Source: Vallitalea sp.
GTDB lineage: Bacteria; Bacillota; Clostridia; Lachnospirales; Vallitaleaceae
Length of the DNA: 64,000 nt
Assembly (NCBI GenBank): GCA_025210515.1
Contig: JAOARM010000012.1
Location: 1-64,000 of the forward strand
Direction of reading: 5' to 3'
Shown here: piece by piece, positions 1-9,945 of the stretch
Numbering within the stretch: position 1 is the first letter of the stretch
Layout: every line of letters starts with the position of its first letter
The notes under the pieces: model-generated
The model's database searches: none
What the model was told of the DNA's origin: nothing
The model's input: the letters and a program-made list of their open reading frames with translations, nothing else
Made by a program: the position numbers and the translations under genes

Positions 1-409
1 GGTATAGGGTGTTATAATAACGCAAACCGTCCGCTTCTCAGGGTAAGGCAAGTTATTCTAATACCCTATACCCTGACCTCTTCACACATAAACTATCACT
101 CTTCTAAAATTAACAACTTTTAATTTTCTAAATCAATCAAATCTAATTAACTCTCCCATACAGAAGGGTATAGGGTGTTATAATAACGCAGACCGACCGC
201 TTCTCAGGGTAAGGCAAGTTATTCTAACACCCTATACCCTGACCTCTTCACACATAAACTATCACTCTTCTAAGATTAACAACTTTAGTTTTCTTAAGCA
301 ATCAAATCTAATAACTCTCCCATACAGAAGGGTTTAGGGTGTTATAATAACGCAGACCGTCCGCTTCTCAGGGTAAGGCAAGTTATTCTAACACCCTATA
401 CCCTGACCT
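1..409. repeat. three tandem copies of a 164-166 bp unit containing a palindromic core
   Basis: Copies begin at 1, 167 and 331. Each holds an imperfect palindrome of about 78 bp whose arms read GGTATAGGGTGTTA and TAACACCCTATACC, with a further AATAAC/GTTATT pairing inside and a loop of about 30 nt. About 85 bp of AT-rich flank is duplicated with it, so this is a tandem array and not only dispersed hairpins. The palindrome termini resemble those of the dispersed elements at 22162, 42617 and 50405, but the interior differs. It lies downstream of dapF and may be transcribed from it. The array may continue to the left of the window. Confidence 0.9.
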
Positions 410-424
410 ATATAACAAAACAAT

Positions 425-1255
425 CTACAACATCCATTCCCCTTCAAACACCGTAACCGCAGGCCCAGACATATAAACATGATTACTCTCTTCATCCCAC
501 TCAATAACAAGATCTCCTCCAAGTAATCTAAGTACCGCCTTTCTCTTAGCCAACTTATTAAGAACCGCACCAACCAAAGTCGCACAAGCTCCCGTACCAC
601 AAGCAAGAGTTTCACCAGAACCTCTTTCCCATACTCTCATTTTAAGTGTCTCATCATCAATAACTTGTACAAATTCAACATTAATCTTCTTAGGGAATTT
701 ACTATGTACCTCAACAATTGACCCTACTTCTTCAAGAGGAAAATGTTCTGTATCATCAACAAAAGTAATAGCATGTGGATTACCCATTGATACACATGTA
801 AATTCATAACTTTCACCAAGTACATCAATCTTCTCTTTAACAGGATAATTATCACTAATCACAGGAATATCTTCCGCTTTTAAAATAGGTTCACCCATAT
901 CTACTCTTGCATAAGTTACTTTATTATCTTTAATGGTCATATCAAGTATTTTAATACCCGCTAAAGTATCTATTGTAACAGTAGTATTATCTGTCATTTT
1001 ATTATCATAAACATACTTTCCAACACATCTTATAGCATTACCACACATTTCCGCTTCTGAACCATCAGCATTAAACATCCTCATTCTAAAATCCGCATTC
1101 TCTGAAGGAAGAATAAGCACAATTCCATCAGAACCTACTCCAAAATTTCTATTACTCATTTGAATTGATAGTTCACTTGGGTTATTAATCTCTACTTCAA
1201 AACAATTAATATAAATATAATCATTCCCACAACCATGCATCTTAGTAAACTTCAT
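425..1255 (-). CDS. dapF: diaminopimelate epimerase
   Basis: Interconverts LL- and meso-diaminopimelate in the cytoplasm, for lysine and peptidoglycan synthesis. The 276 residues match the usual family length. Both catalytic cysteines of this cofactor-independent racemase fold are visible: Cys71 in MCGNAIRC and Cys219 in [21 protein letters not shown] (157-161) and the N-terminal MHGCGND are also typical. The start is supported by GAGGTGG just upstream. It is followed at its 3' end by the tandem palindromic repeats and preceded by yunB on the same strand, with a 112-nt gap. Confidence 0.97.
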   Translation of the reverse strand: MKFTKMHGCGNDYIYINCFEVEINNPSELSIQMSNRNFGVGSDGIVLILPSENADFRMRMFNADGSEAEMCGNAIRCVGKYVYDNKMTDNTTVTIDTLAGIKILDMTIKDNKVTYARVDMGEPILKAEDIPVISDNYPVKEKIDVLGESYEFTCVSMGNPHAITFVDDTEHFPLEEVGSIVEVHSKFPKKINVEFVQVIDDETLKMRVWERGSGETLACGTGACATLVGAVLNKLAKRKAVLRLLGGDLVIEWDEESNHVYMSGPAVTVFEGEWML

Positions 1256-1367
1256 CTAACCACCTCACTCTTTCTTATAATTTATATAATAAATTCATTA
1301 ATTAACTATAGTAGTTCTATTTACTAACACTATAATATTATATCTAATATTTACTATAAAATCAATA

Positions 1368-2084
1368 TTAATTCACTTTATTATATTCTCCTGGAGCTAC
1401 ATCTAGTACATTGCTTTCTGGTACATTAACATAATTAGGAGGCACTGTACCATTAATGATTCTATCTACTAAAGTTACTTGCTGAGTAACTGTTACTTTC
1501 TCAGAAGCAAGAGGAACAACCACTTGCATAGTAGTCTCAATATTTAACCAAACTCTATGATTAATTTGATTAATTCCTGTAGAACGAAATTCTCTATCAT
1601 AATTAATAGTTGCAGTTCCATAAGGCATTATCTCAATATTAATATCAGGACCACTATTAGCAAGAACATCACTTCCAATAAGATGACCTGCTGGAACAGG
1701 TATTTTTTCATCAGAATATCTATCTACTTCTTCTGATATCTTACTAATAATATCAGCACATATTTCATTTATCGTAATAGTATCAATTCCACAAGATACT
1801 ATTTCACCATTATCATTATAATTATAAGATACTAATTCATTAGTATCAATTTGTCTCTCTTCTAAAGTTTTCTTTACTGCATCATTAATTGACTGGGTAG
1901 CTATTGTCTTAATCTTTAATTGTGCCATAGCTACTACAACAGGTAATATTTTTTCATCTATGTATTCATATACGAAATATGTCAATAATGCTAATAAAGA
2001 TAATAAAATAAAGAAATATCCCATAAAACGCTTTTTTTTATTTTTACGTTTTCTAGGTTTTCTACCTTTAATATTTCTTCTCAT
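1368..2084 (-). CDS. yunB: sporulation protein YunB
   Basis: A 238-residue protein with a very basic N-terminus (RRNIKGRKPRKRKNKKKR), one membrane segment at about residues 20-41 and an extracytoplasmic domain. Features typical of YunB are PVPAGHLIGSD and the long C-terminal region with a conserved inner-surface arrangement. In Bacillus yunB is a sigma-E-dependent gene needed for efficient sporulation; its biochemical role is not known. The start is preceded by AGAGG. Nothing in the upstream 200 bases was clear enough to call a sigma-E promoter. Confidence 0.85.
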   Translation of the reverse strand: MRRNIKGRKPRKRKNKKKRFMGYFFILLSLLALLTYFVYEYIDEKILPVVVAMAQLKIKTIATQSINDAVKKTLEERQIDTNELVSYNYNDNGEIVSCGIDTITINEICADIISKISEEVDRYSDEKIPVPAGHLIGSDVLANSGPDINIEIMPYGTATINYDREFRSTGINQINHRVWLNIETTMQVVVPLASEKVTVTQQVTLVDRIINGTVPPNYVNVPESNVLDVAPGEYNKVN

Positions 2085-2283
2085 ATTTTCTGCCTCTATT
2101 CGTAGAAACGCTTATTTAAGTATATGATTTGTGTTTCTAATTAGTGTCTGTACAATGAAAATAGAGTATATATGATATATGAATAAAGTGTTAATAAATA
2201 TTAAATTTACCTTAAAATCGATCTTTTACTTTCTATATCTTAGTATATTTGATATAATATCATCTGTATGAAGGAGGCAAACT

Positions 2284-4914
2284 ATGAATTTTAGTAAGGA
2301 ATCTAATAATAAAAAGAAAAAAGAGCTTGAATCAAAATCAAGCAAAGCAACTAAAAGTATAAGCACATCATTTGTAAAAATATTGGCTTTTAGTTTATTG
2401 TTGTTCGTCATTGTAGGTGTTTGTGCTGGCTTAGGATTCGTGAAATCCATTATCGACGCTGCTCCCGAAATTAATGTAGAAGATATTGTGCCAAAAGGAT
2501 ATACATCATTTGTATATGATGAACATGGTTCACAAATTGTTCAATTACAAGGTGCTAATAGAATTTTTGTTGAACTTGATGAAATACCTGAGTATCTTAG
2601 AGATGCTTTTGTTGTAACTGAAGATGAACGATTCTTTAGTCATAACGGAATTGATTTAAAAGGTATAATGAGAGCTATTTTTACTAATATAAAAGAAAAA
2701 AGTCTAAGTGAAGGTGCTAGTACAATAACACAACAATTAATTAAAAATAATGTGTTATCAACTAAAAAGGATTTTGAAAGAAAAATCCAAGAACAATATC
2801 TAGCTATTCAACTTGAGAAAAAATCAGACAAGTCTACAATACTTGAAAACTATCTTAATACAGTTGCTCTAGGTAGAGGAACTACAGGTGTTCAAGCTGC
2901 TGCCCATAAATATTTTAATAAAGATGTACAAGACTTAACTATAGCTGAATCAGCTGTTATTGCTTGTATTACCCAAAGACCTACTTTTTATGACCCAGTT
3001 ATTAATCCTGAAAACAATAAGAAAAAACAACTTGTTGTACTAAAGAAAATGCTTGAACAAGAAAAAATAACAGAAGCACAATATAATGAAGCTATTAACG
3101 AAGATGTATATAACAATATACAAATAGTTAGTAAGAAATTCGATAATTCTTCTAATTATTCATATTATGTTGATGAAGTGATACAAAGAGTAAAAAATGA
3201 TTTAACGATACAAAAAGGATATACTGAAAGTCAAGCTTACAACTTAATATATCGCGGAGGACTTAGCATCTACATAAACCAAGACTTAGAAATGCAAAAG
3301 ATTATGGATGAAGCTTATATGAACGAAGATAATTTTCCTCCAAAAAATGAAGACTATGGTGTAAAACTACAATATAGTTTATCAGTTAATAAACAAGGTA
3401 CTACAAAACATTATTATAAAGAAAACGAATTTGATACAGATCAAGAAGCTCTTGATTATATTGAACAACTTAAAAGCGAGTTAGTAGGTACTGGAGATAA
3501 AATTGTAGCAGAAAAACCTATTTTTGTTCCACAACCTCAATCTGCAATGGCAATTATAGATCATCATACAGGATATGTAAAAGCTATAGCTGGTGGTAGA
3601 GGTAAAAAAGTTGGTAATCAATTATTTAATAGAGCTACTGAAGCAGAAAGACAACCTGGTTCAACATTTAAAATACTAGCAGCATATTTACCTGCTATAG
3701 ATACAGCTGGATATACTTTAGCCACTGTACATGATGATGTACCTACCACTTTCCCTAATCAAAAACGTAACTGGCCAAAGAACTATTATCCTAAATATAA
3801 AGGTTTATCCACAGTAAGACTTGGAATTATAAAATCTATGAACATACTTGCTGTAAAAACCCTTAACGATATTGGTATTCAAACAGGATATGATTATTTA
3901 CTTAACCTAGGATTTTCTACATTATATGATAATGAAGAAATCAATGGGCAAAAATATACTGATAAAGGTTTAGCTCTAGCTCTTGGTGGTATAACTAAAG
4001 GGGTTACTGTATTAGAGTTAACAGCTGCTTATGGTGCTATCGCTAATAATGGTGTATATATTGAACCAACATTCTATACAAAAGTATTAGATCATGAAGG
4101 TAATATTTTATTGAAAAAAGAACCTGTAACTCGTACTGTAATGAAAGAAACAACAGCATTTTTATTAACTAATGCAATGGAAGATGTTCTTAGAACAGGT
4201 GGTACGGGTACAACGGCAAGATTTAGTGGAATGCCAATCGCAGGTAAAACAGGTACAACAACTTCTGAGAGAGATATTGTATTTGCAGGTTATACTCCAT
4301 ATTATTCTGCTGTTGTATGGGAAGGATATGATACACCTAAGAAGCAACGATATAAACGAGGATACCACAAAATGTTATGGAGAGATATTATGGAGAAAGT
4401 TCATAAAGACTTACCAAGAAAAGAATTCACAAGACCATCTGGTATAGTTACTGCTAAGATATGTACAGAATCTGGAAAATTAGCTGTAGAAGGATTATGT
4501 GATCATGACCAAAGAGGTTCTACAGTAAGAACTGAATATTTTGCAAAAGGAACTGTTCCAACTGAACAATGTGATGTACATTATAAATTAACAATATGCA
4601 AAGACTCAGATTTATTTGCTACAGAATATTGTCCAGAAGAAAGCAAAGAAGAAAGAGTGTATATTCAGCGTCCAGTTCCACTTACTCCTGAAAACTTTGA
4701 TCCTCATAGGCCTCCAAATATAGAAGATATTAAGTATGAATTACAACCTTCTAAAATTGGAGAATATTGTAATATACATGGACCAATTATTCAACAGCCT
4801 GATGTTAATTTACCAACTGATTATATAGAACCAACTGAACCAAATAACGGTGAGACTACTACACCTACTGAACCACCTATATTTACACCATTAACACCTA
4901 ATACTACACCTTAA
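2284..4914 (+). CDS. bifunctional class A penicillin-binding protein (copy 1)
   Basis: Polymerises lipid II and crosslinks peptidoglycan at the outer membrane face. It has a basic cytoplasmic tail, a membrane anchor at about residues 32-56, and a GT51 transglycosylase (EDERFFSHNGID with Glu113, GASTITQQ, RKIQEQYLAIQLEK). The transpeptidase has S460xxK in PGSTFK, an SMN motif and K655TGTT. The C-terminal 150 residues are Cys-containing and end in a Thr/Pro-rich tail. The start follows AAGGAGG. A TATAAT box at 2253-2258 is a likely -10, but the -35 is weak. A second copy lies immediately downstream (5096-7822), so this is a tandem duplication. Confidence 0.95.
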   Translation: MNFSKESNNKKKKELESKSSKATKSISTSFVKILAFSLLLFVIVGVCAGLGFVKSIIDAAPEINVEDIVPKGYTSFVYDEHGSQIVQLQGANRIFVELDEIPEYLRDAFVVTEDERFFSHNGIDLKGIMRAIFTNIKEKSLSEGASTITQQLIKNNVLSTKKDFERKIQEQYLAIQLEKKSDKSTILENYLNTVALGRGTTGVQAAAHKYFNKDVQDLTIAESAVIACITQRPTFYDPVINPENNKKKQLVVLKKMLEQEKITEAQYNEAINEDVYNNIQIVSKKFDNSSNYSYYVDEVIQRVKNDLTIQKGYTESQAYNLIYRGGLSIYINQDLEMQKIMDEAYMNEDNFPPKNEDYGVKLQYSLSVNKQGTTKHYYKENEFDTDQEALDYIEQLKSELVGTGDKIVAEKPIFVPQPQSAMAIIDHHTGYVKAIAGGRGKKVGNQLFNRATEAERQPGSTFKILAAYLPAIDTAGYTLATVHDDVPTTFPNQKRNWPKNYYPKYKGLSTVRLGIIKSMNILAVKTLNDIGIQTGYDYLLNLGFSTLYDNEEINGQKYTDKGLALALGGITKGVTVLELTAAYGAIANNGVYIEPTFYTKVLDHEGNILLKKEPVTRTVMKETTAFLLTNAMEDVLRTGGTGTTARFSGMPIAGKTGTTTSERDIVFAGYTPYYSAVVWEGYDTPKKQRYKRGYHKMLWRDIMEKVHKDLPRKEFTRPSGIVTAKICTESGKLAVEGLCDHDQRGSTVRTEYFAKGTVPTEQCDVHYKLTICKDSDLFATEYCPEESKEERVYIQRPVPLTPENFDPHRPPNIEDIKYELQPSKIGEYCNIHGPIIQQPDVNLPTDYIEPTEPNNGETTTPTEPPIFTPLTPNTTP

Positions 4915-4946
4915 TATAATATCATTACGATAAGATTTATTATAAT

Positions 4947-4995
4947 AAGAAGCTTTCCATTAGCAAATAAAATTTGCTAATAGAAAGCTTCTTTT
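4947..4995 (+). terminator. rho-independent terminator after first PBP
   Basis: A long near-perfect hairpin (AGAAGCTTTC, then ATTAGCAAAT and its complement) ends in a T-rich run. It separates the two PBP genes into different transcription units. Confidence 0.8.
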
Positions 4996-5095
4996 ATTAT
5001 GATAATTTACTGTAATTATGAATAATAAGCTACTAAAAAAGAAATCCTTTTAATATACATTATATGGATTTCACATTATATTAAGGAGCTTTTAT

Positions 5096-7822
5096 ATGAA
5101 TTACAGTAAAGAATCCACCAAGAAAAAAGAAAAAGACCTAAACTCTAAGACAAAAAAAGTAAAAAAATCAATAAGCACGTCATTTACAAGAATTATTTTA
5201 TTTCTCATATTATTATCTCTTGGTATATTTATATGTGCTGGACTTGGGATAACGACAGCTGTTATAGATTCTGCACCTAAAATAGATTATAATAAAGATA
5301 TTATGCCAAAAGGATATACTACATTTATATATGATCAGATAGAAAAAGAAATAGCTAAGATTCATGGTACAGATGCTAACAGAATATACGCTTCTATGGA
5401 TAAGATTCCAAAACATCTATGTGAAGCATTTATAGCTATTGAAGATGAACGTTTCTATACACACAAAGGAATTGATTTTAGAGGAATATTTAGAGCTATT
5501 ATTAAAAATATAAAAGAAAAAAATTTAACTGGAGAAGGTGCTAGTACTATAACTCAACAAGTTATTAAAAATAATGTCTTAACTAGTGAACAAACATTTG
5601 AGCGAAAAATTCAAGAACAGTATCTTGCTATTGAACTAGAAAAACGAGTAAATAAACAAACTATTTTAGAAAGTTATCTAAATACTGTAGCACTAGGTAG
5701 AGGAACTAACGGTGTACAATCAGCTTCCCTAAGATATTATAACAAAGATGTATCTAAACTCACTATTGCTGAATCAGCGGTACTTGCTGGTATAACTAAA
5801 TATCCAACTAGGTATGATCCAATATCTAATCCTGATAATAATCGTTCAAGACAAATAATAGTTTTAAAGAAAATGTTAGAACAAAAATCAATCACACAGG
5901 AAGAATATGATGAAGCAATAGAAGAAGATGTTTATTCAAAAATACAAGTAGTGTCAGAAAAAAATACTAAAACTAATTCTAACTACTCATATTTTGTAGA
6001 TGAAGTTATTAAGAGAGTAAAAAATGATTTAGTTACAGAAAAAGGCTATACAGATAACCAAGCCTACGACTTAATCTATCGTGGTGGGCTTAATATATAT
6101 ATAACTCAAGATAAATATATGCAAAATATTGTTGATAAAGAGTTTCTTGATGAATCAAATTATCCTCCTAGAAATGAAGACTACTTAGTGAAATTAATAT
6201 ATAGTCTTTCAGTGCAAAAAAAAGATGATACTATTAAAAACTACTATAAAGAAAAAGAGTTTAAAACAGACGAAGAAGCTAAAGCCTATATTAATGAACT
6301 AAAAAAATTATGGGTTCAAGAAGGAGATTCAATTATTTGTGAATCACCTATATTAGTTCCCCAGCCTCAATCAGCTATGGTAATTATTGATTATCACACA
6401 GGTCATGTTAAAGCTATCGCTGGAGGAAGAGGCGAAAAAGTTGGTAATCAATTATTAAATAGAGCAACAAGTTCAAGACGTCACCCTGGGTCAACTTTTA
6501 AAATATTAGCTGCTTATCTTCCAGCAATAGATACTGGTAAATATACATTAGCTACTGTACTAGATGACGTTCCTTTTACTTATACTCCTTATGAAGATTC
6601 TACTCCTTGGGACGTTCATAATTGGTATGATAGCGATAAATATAAGTATAACTATAAAGGATTATCTACTGTACGTGAAGGTATTACTTGGTCCATGAAC
6701 GTTCATGCAGTAAAAACAATATTGGATGTTGGTATTGATAAATCATTTGACTATCTATTAAACTTAGGCTTCACCTCTTTAGTTGAAAGCAAAGTAATAA
6801 AAGGGAAAACTTACACTGATAAAACACCATCACTTGCACTAGGAGGTCTAACAGAAGGAGTAAGTTTATTAGAATTATCTTCTGCTTATGGAGCAATAGC
6901 CAATAATGGTAAATATGTTGAACCTATATTCTATACAAAAGTATTAGATCACGATGGTAATATTATTTTTGAAAACAAACAAGCAAAACCTCGACAAGTA
7001 ATGAAAGAGACTACTGCATTCTTACTTACAGATGCAATGACAGATGTTATTAAAAAAGGTACTGGAACTATAGTCAAATTTAGAAATGTTAGTATGCCTA
7101 TTGCTGGTAAAACAGGAACTTCCTCAGAAAAAAAAGACCTTGTATTTAGCGGCTATACTCCTTATTATGTAGCAAGTATATGGCAAGGATATGATACTCC
7201 AAAAGACCAAGTATATAAAAAAAGTTATCATAAAATACTATGGAGAAAGATTATGGAAGAAATTCATAAAGGCTTACCTAGAAAAGAATTTAACAAGCCT
7301 GCTGGTATAGTTACCACATCCATATGTAAAGAATCTGGTAAACTAGCTGTTAAAGGTCTATGTGATAAAGACCCAAGAGGTTCAACAATAATTACTGAAT
7401 ACTTTGAGAAAGGTACAGTGCCTACAGAGACTTGTGATGTTCACCATAAACACACTATGTGCTATGCTTCTAACCTTTTTGCAAATGAATACTGCCCTGA
7501 TGATAATAAGTATGAACGAGTTTTTATTGCAAGACCTAATCCTTTAATTAAATCAACATGGGATACACAAAACCCACCTAGAATAGAGGATGCTCAATAT
7601 GAACTTCCTGATATAATAGATAAATACTGTAATGTTCATACATCAAAAAGAATAAAAAAACATATTAAATTACCTTTTGAATTTTTTAAAAACAATAACT
7701 TGACTGATGAAGATATGTATTATATTAATGAAGAAGAGGAAACTAATACACAAGATAATAATAATTTACCTTATACAAACGATGACTATTATTCACCACC
7801 ACCATTTATTTATCAAGAATGA
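5096..7822 (+). CDS. bifunctional class A penicillin-binding protein (copy 2)
   Basis: Paralogue of the gene at 2284, with the same domain order: basic N-terminus, membrane anchor at about 30-52, GT51 domain with Glu116 in EDERFYTHKGID, and transpeptidase with S466xxK in PGSTFK, SMN and K672TGTS. Its transpeptidase has extra residues around DDVPFTYTPYEDSTPWD, and its C-terminal tail is acidic and Asn/Tyr-rich where copy 1 has Thr/Pro. These differences suggest divergence in function. AAGGAGC precedes the start. It is separated from copy 1 by a terminator, so expression may be independent. Whether one copy is sporulation-specific cannot be read here. Confidence 0.95.
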   Translation: MNYSKESTKKKEKDLNSKTKKVKKSISTSFTRIILFLILLSLGIFICAGLGITTAVIDSAPKIDYNKDIMPKGYTTFIYDQIEKEIAKIHGTDANRIYASMDKIPKHLCEAFIAIEDERFYTHKGIDFRGIFRAIIKNIKEKNLTGEGASTITQQVIKNNVLTSEQTFERKIQEQYLAIELEKRVNKQTILESYLNTVALGRGTNGVQSASLRYYNKDVSKLTIAESAVLAGITKYPTRYDPISNPDNNRSRQIIVLKKMLEQKSITQEEYDEAIEEDVYSKIQVVSEKNTKTNSNYSYFVDEVIKRVKNDLVTEKGYTDNQAYDLIYRGGLNIYITQDKYMQNIVDKEFLDESNYPPRNEDYLVKLIYSLSVQKKDDTIKNYYKEKEFKTDEEAKAYINELKKLWVQEGDSIICESPILVPQPQSAMVIIDYHTGHVKAIAGGRGEKVGNQLLNRATSSRRHPGSTFKILAAYLPAIDTGKYTLATVLDDVPFTYTPYEDSTPWDVHNWYDSDKYKYNYKGLSTVREGITWSMNVHAVKTILDVGIDKSFDYLLNLGFTSLVESKVIKGKTYTDKTPSLALGGLTEGVSLLELSSAYGAIANNGKYVEPIFYTKVLDHDGNIIFENKQAKPRQVMKETTAFLLTDAMTDVIKKGTGTIVKFRNVSMPIAGKTGTSSEKKDLVFSGYTPYYVASIWQGYDTPKDQVYKKSYHKILWRKIMEEIHKGLPRKEFNKPAGIVTTSICKESGKLAVKGLCDKDPRGSTIITEYFEKGTVPTETCDVHHKHTMCYASNLFANEYCPDDNKYERVFIARPNPLIKSTWDTQNPPRIEDAQYELPDIIDKYCNVHTSKRIKKHIKLPFEFFKNNNLTDEDMYYINEEEETNTQDNNNLPYTNDDYYSPPPFIYQE

Positions 7823-7911
7823 TTAAGTTTTTGTTTTATCTTATTATTCTATGCTAAACCTAATGAAGAATTATAATATTTATTAAGCTATAATATTATT
7901 TATAAAATAAA

Positions 7912-8011
7912 GGGGCTGTCGCATAATATATTTTTAACGTCAATATCAAAGGAAGGTAGTCTACCTTCCAAAACTTATAGCCATCCAAAAAATATATTAT
8001 GCGACAGCCCC
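7912..8011. repeat. 100-bp inverted-repeat element with 24-bp perfect ends
   Basis: The arms at 7912-7935 and 7988-8011 are perfect complements (GGGGCTGTCGCATAATATAT with TTTT, and its reverse). A second hairpin, GGAAGGTAG/CTACCTTCC, sits in the centre at 7951-7969. It lies between the convergent second PBP gene and spoVAE, so it could act as a two-way terminator. It is far larger than a terminator needs to be, and its GGGGCTGTCGCA ends look like transposon termini. A MITE-like origin is possible. No clear target duplication was seen. Confidence 0.8.
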
Positions 8012-8023
8012 ATTTCATATCTT

Positions 8024-8383
8024 TTATTTTGTATCTTTTGGGTTAAATATTATTGCCGCAAGATAACCAAATAATAAAGCTGCTGCTAAAGCTCCCGAAG
8101 TAGCTGTTAATCCTCCTGTAAAAACTCCGATAAATCCTGATTTACTTACTTCTTCCATAACACCTTTACCAAGTGCATAACCAAAACCTATCAGTGGAAC
8201 TGTAGCACCTGAACCTCCGAAATCTACTACATAATCATATAATCCTAAGCCTGTTAAAAAAGTTCCTACAGTAACATATATAACTAAAATTCTAGCAGGC
8301 ATTAACTTAGTTTTATCCATTAAAATCTGTGCTATCACACATATTACTCCACCAGTAAAAAAAACTTTAACATAGTCAAGCAT
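8024..8383 (-). CDS. spoVAE: stage V sporulation protein AE
   Basis: A small integral membrane protein of 119 residues with about four hydrophobic segments. It is a subunit of the SpoVA channel that moves dipicolinic acid with Ca2+ into the forespore and out again at germination. The family pattern GLYDYVVDFGGSGATVP is clear and related to the one in SpoVAC. It is the last gene of spoVAA-AB-AC-AD-AE, 24 nt after spoVAD, and its start follows GAAGGGA. Expression in the forespore from sigma-G is expected from the family. Confidence 0.93.
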   Translation of the reverse strand: MLDYVKVFFTGGVICVIAQILMDKTKLMPARILVIYVTVGTFLTGLGLYDYVVDFGGSGATVPLIGFGYALGKGVMEEVSKSGFIGVFTGGLTATSGALAAALLFGYLAAIIFNPKDTK

Positions 8384-8407
8384 ATAATCCCTTCTTTCAT
8401 ATTTTCA

Positions 8408-9418
8408 TTAATTATTTTCAATTACTACTGCATGAGCAATTCCCGGTATAGTTTCTCCTTGGAAACTACTAATTGGACTTAATAATGCACCAGTAGGAAT
8501 AAATAATACTCTATTAAAAGTTTTTTTAGCCATTTCTTTTAGAATATATCCTGTAAGAGTAACAGCTGAACATCCACAACCACTACCGCCTGCATGAGTA
8601 TCTTGTTTTTCATTATCAAATATTTCTACTCCACAATCAATATAATTGCTAGATAAGTTGTAACCTTCTTTATTTACTAATTCAATTACTAATTCTTTTC
8701 CTATTGTTCCTAAATCTCCTGTAGCAATTAGATCATAATCAGAGGGACTCCTTCCAGTATCTTTGAAATGTGTTACCATTGTATCTGCTGCTGCTGGTGC
8801 CATAGCCGCTCCCATATTCATTGCATCTTTTATCCCAAGATCTATAATTTTACCTGGTGTCACATGTGTTACTTTCGGACCTATTCCTTGATTACCTACT
8901 ACAACTGCACCACTTCCTGTTACCGTCCACGTTGCAGTTAATGGACGTTGATTTCCTAATTCTAATGGAAATCTGAATTGTTTTTCAGCTCCGCAAAAAT
9001 GACTTGAAGTAGATGCCACACAATAGTTAGCAAATCCTCCTTCTACTGTCATAGATGCTAATATAAGTGATTCACCCATAGTAGAACATGCTCCATATAA
9101 TCCAAAAAAAGGTTTATTCATATCTCTAATAGCAAAGTTACTTGCTGTACACTGATTTAATAAATCACCTGAAAAAATATATCGTATATCATTTTTAGTT
9201 ATATTAGAATTATCTATTGCAAGATTAATAGCTGTTTTTAAAATTTTACTTTCTGCTTTCTCCCAGCTTTCTTCTCCCCACAATGAATCTTCCAGTATCT
9301 GATCAAAATAGTCTTTTAATAATCCTTCTCCTTCTTTTGGCCCTACAACATTACCATATCCAACTATAATAGGTGGATTATTAAAAGCTATCGTTTGTTC
9401 ACCTAGTTGATTTTCCAT
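8408..9418 (-). CDS. spoVAD: stage V sporulation protein AD
   Basis: A soluble, thiolase-fold SpoVA subunit of 336 residues that binds dipicolinic acid at the forespore membrane. Family hallmarks are FGLYGACSTMGES, TATWTVTGSGA, DLIATGDLG and the C-terminal HAGGSGCGCSA. The start follows AAAGGATGAG. The gene sits between spoVAC and spoVAE as in Bacillus and most Clostridia. Confidence 0.96.
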   Translation of the reverse strand: MENQLGEQTIAFNNPPIIVGYGNVVGPKEGEGLLKDYFDQILEDSLWGEESWEKAESKILKTAINLAIDNSNITKNDIRYIFSGDLLNQCTASNFAIRDMNKPFFGLYGACSTMGESLILASMTVEGGFANYCVASTSSHFCGAEKQFRFPLELGNQRPLTATWTVTGSGAVVVGNQGIGPKVTHVTPGKIIDLGIKDAMNMGAAMAPAAADTMVTHFKDTGRSPSDYDLIATGDLGTIGKELVIELVNKEGYNLSSNYIDCGVEIFDNEKQDTHAGGSGCGCSAVTLTGYILKEMAKKTFNRVLFIPTGALLSPISSFQGETIPGIAHAVVIENN

Positions 9419-9469
9419 ATTATCTCATCCTTTCTGTAAAAGTAACAATATACTTATAACTTAATTTAT

Positions 9470-9925
9470 CTATCCTATTCCAATCATATAATGTATTAAT
9501 CCTACAATCACAGAAGATATAACTCCATATACTACTACTGGACCTGCTATAGTAAATATTTTCGCTCCTACTCCAAATACATAGCCTTCTCTTTTATATT
9601 CAATTGCTGGTGAAACAATAGAATTAGCAAATCCTGTTATTGGTACTATAGATCCTGCACCAGCTCTTTTACCAATACTGTCATATAAATCAAGTCCTGT
9701 TAATAATGCTCCTAGAAAGACTAGAATAATACTTCTAAATGTTGCAGCATCATCTTTTGTTAATCCAACTATTTCAATTAATATATCATTAATACCTTCA
9801 CCTATACAACAAATAATACCACCAACTATGAAAGCCCATATGCAATTTTTTAATAAAGTTGGTTTGGGCGAAGATTGATCTACTAATTTCTGATATTCTT
9901 TTTTTTGTTCATTTATTCCTGACAT
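9470..9925 (-). CDS. spoVAC: stage V sporulation protein AC
   Basis: An integral membrane SpoVA subunit of 151 residues. It has a polar N-terminus ending YQKLVDQSSPKPTL, then about four membrane segments and the repeated GLDLYDSIGKRAGAGSIVPITGF pattern shared with SpoVAE. In Bacillus SpoVAC acts as a mechanosensitive channel component for dipicolinate release. The start follows GAAGGAG. The 51-nt gap to spoVAD fits co-transcription. Confidence 0.95.
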   Translation of the reverse strand: MSGINEQKKEYQKLVDQSSPKPTLLKNCIWAFIVGGIICCIGEGINDILIEIVGLTKDDAATFRSIILVFLGALLTGLDLYDSIGKRAGAGSIVPITGFANSIVSPAIEYKREGYVFGVGAKIFTIAGPVVVYGVISSVIVGLIHYMIGIG

Positions 9926-9945
9926 ATTATCTCCTTCAATCTATA

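Noticed and set aside
4172..4447. 91-residue plus-strand frame inside the first PBP gene
   Set aside because: It overlaps the transpeptidase region in another frame and has no family or RBS; a shadow frame.
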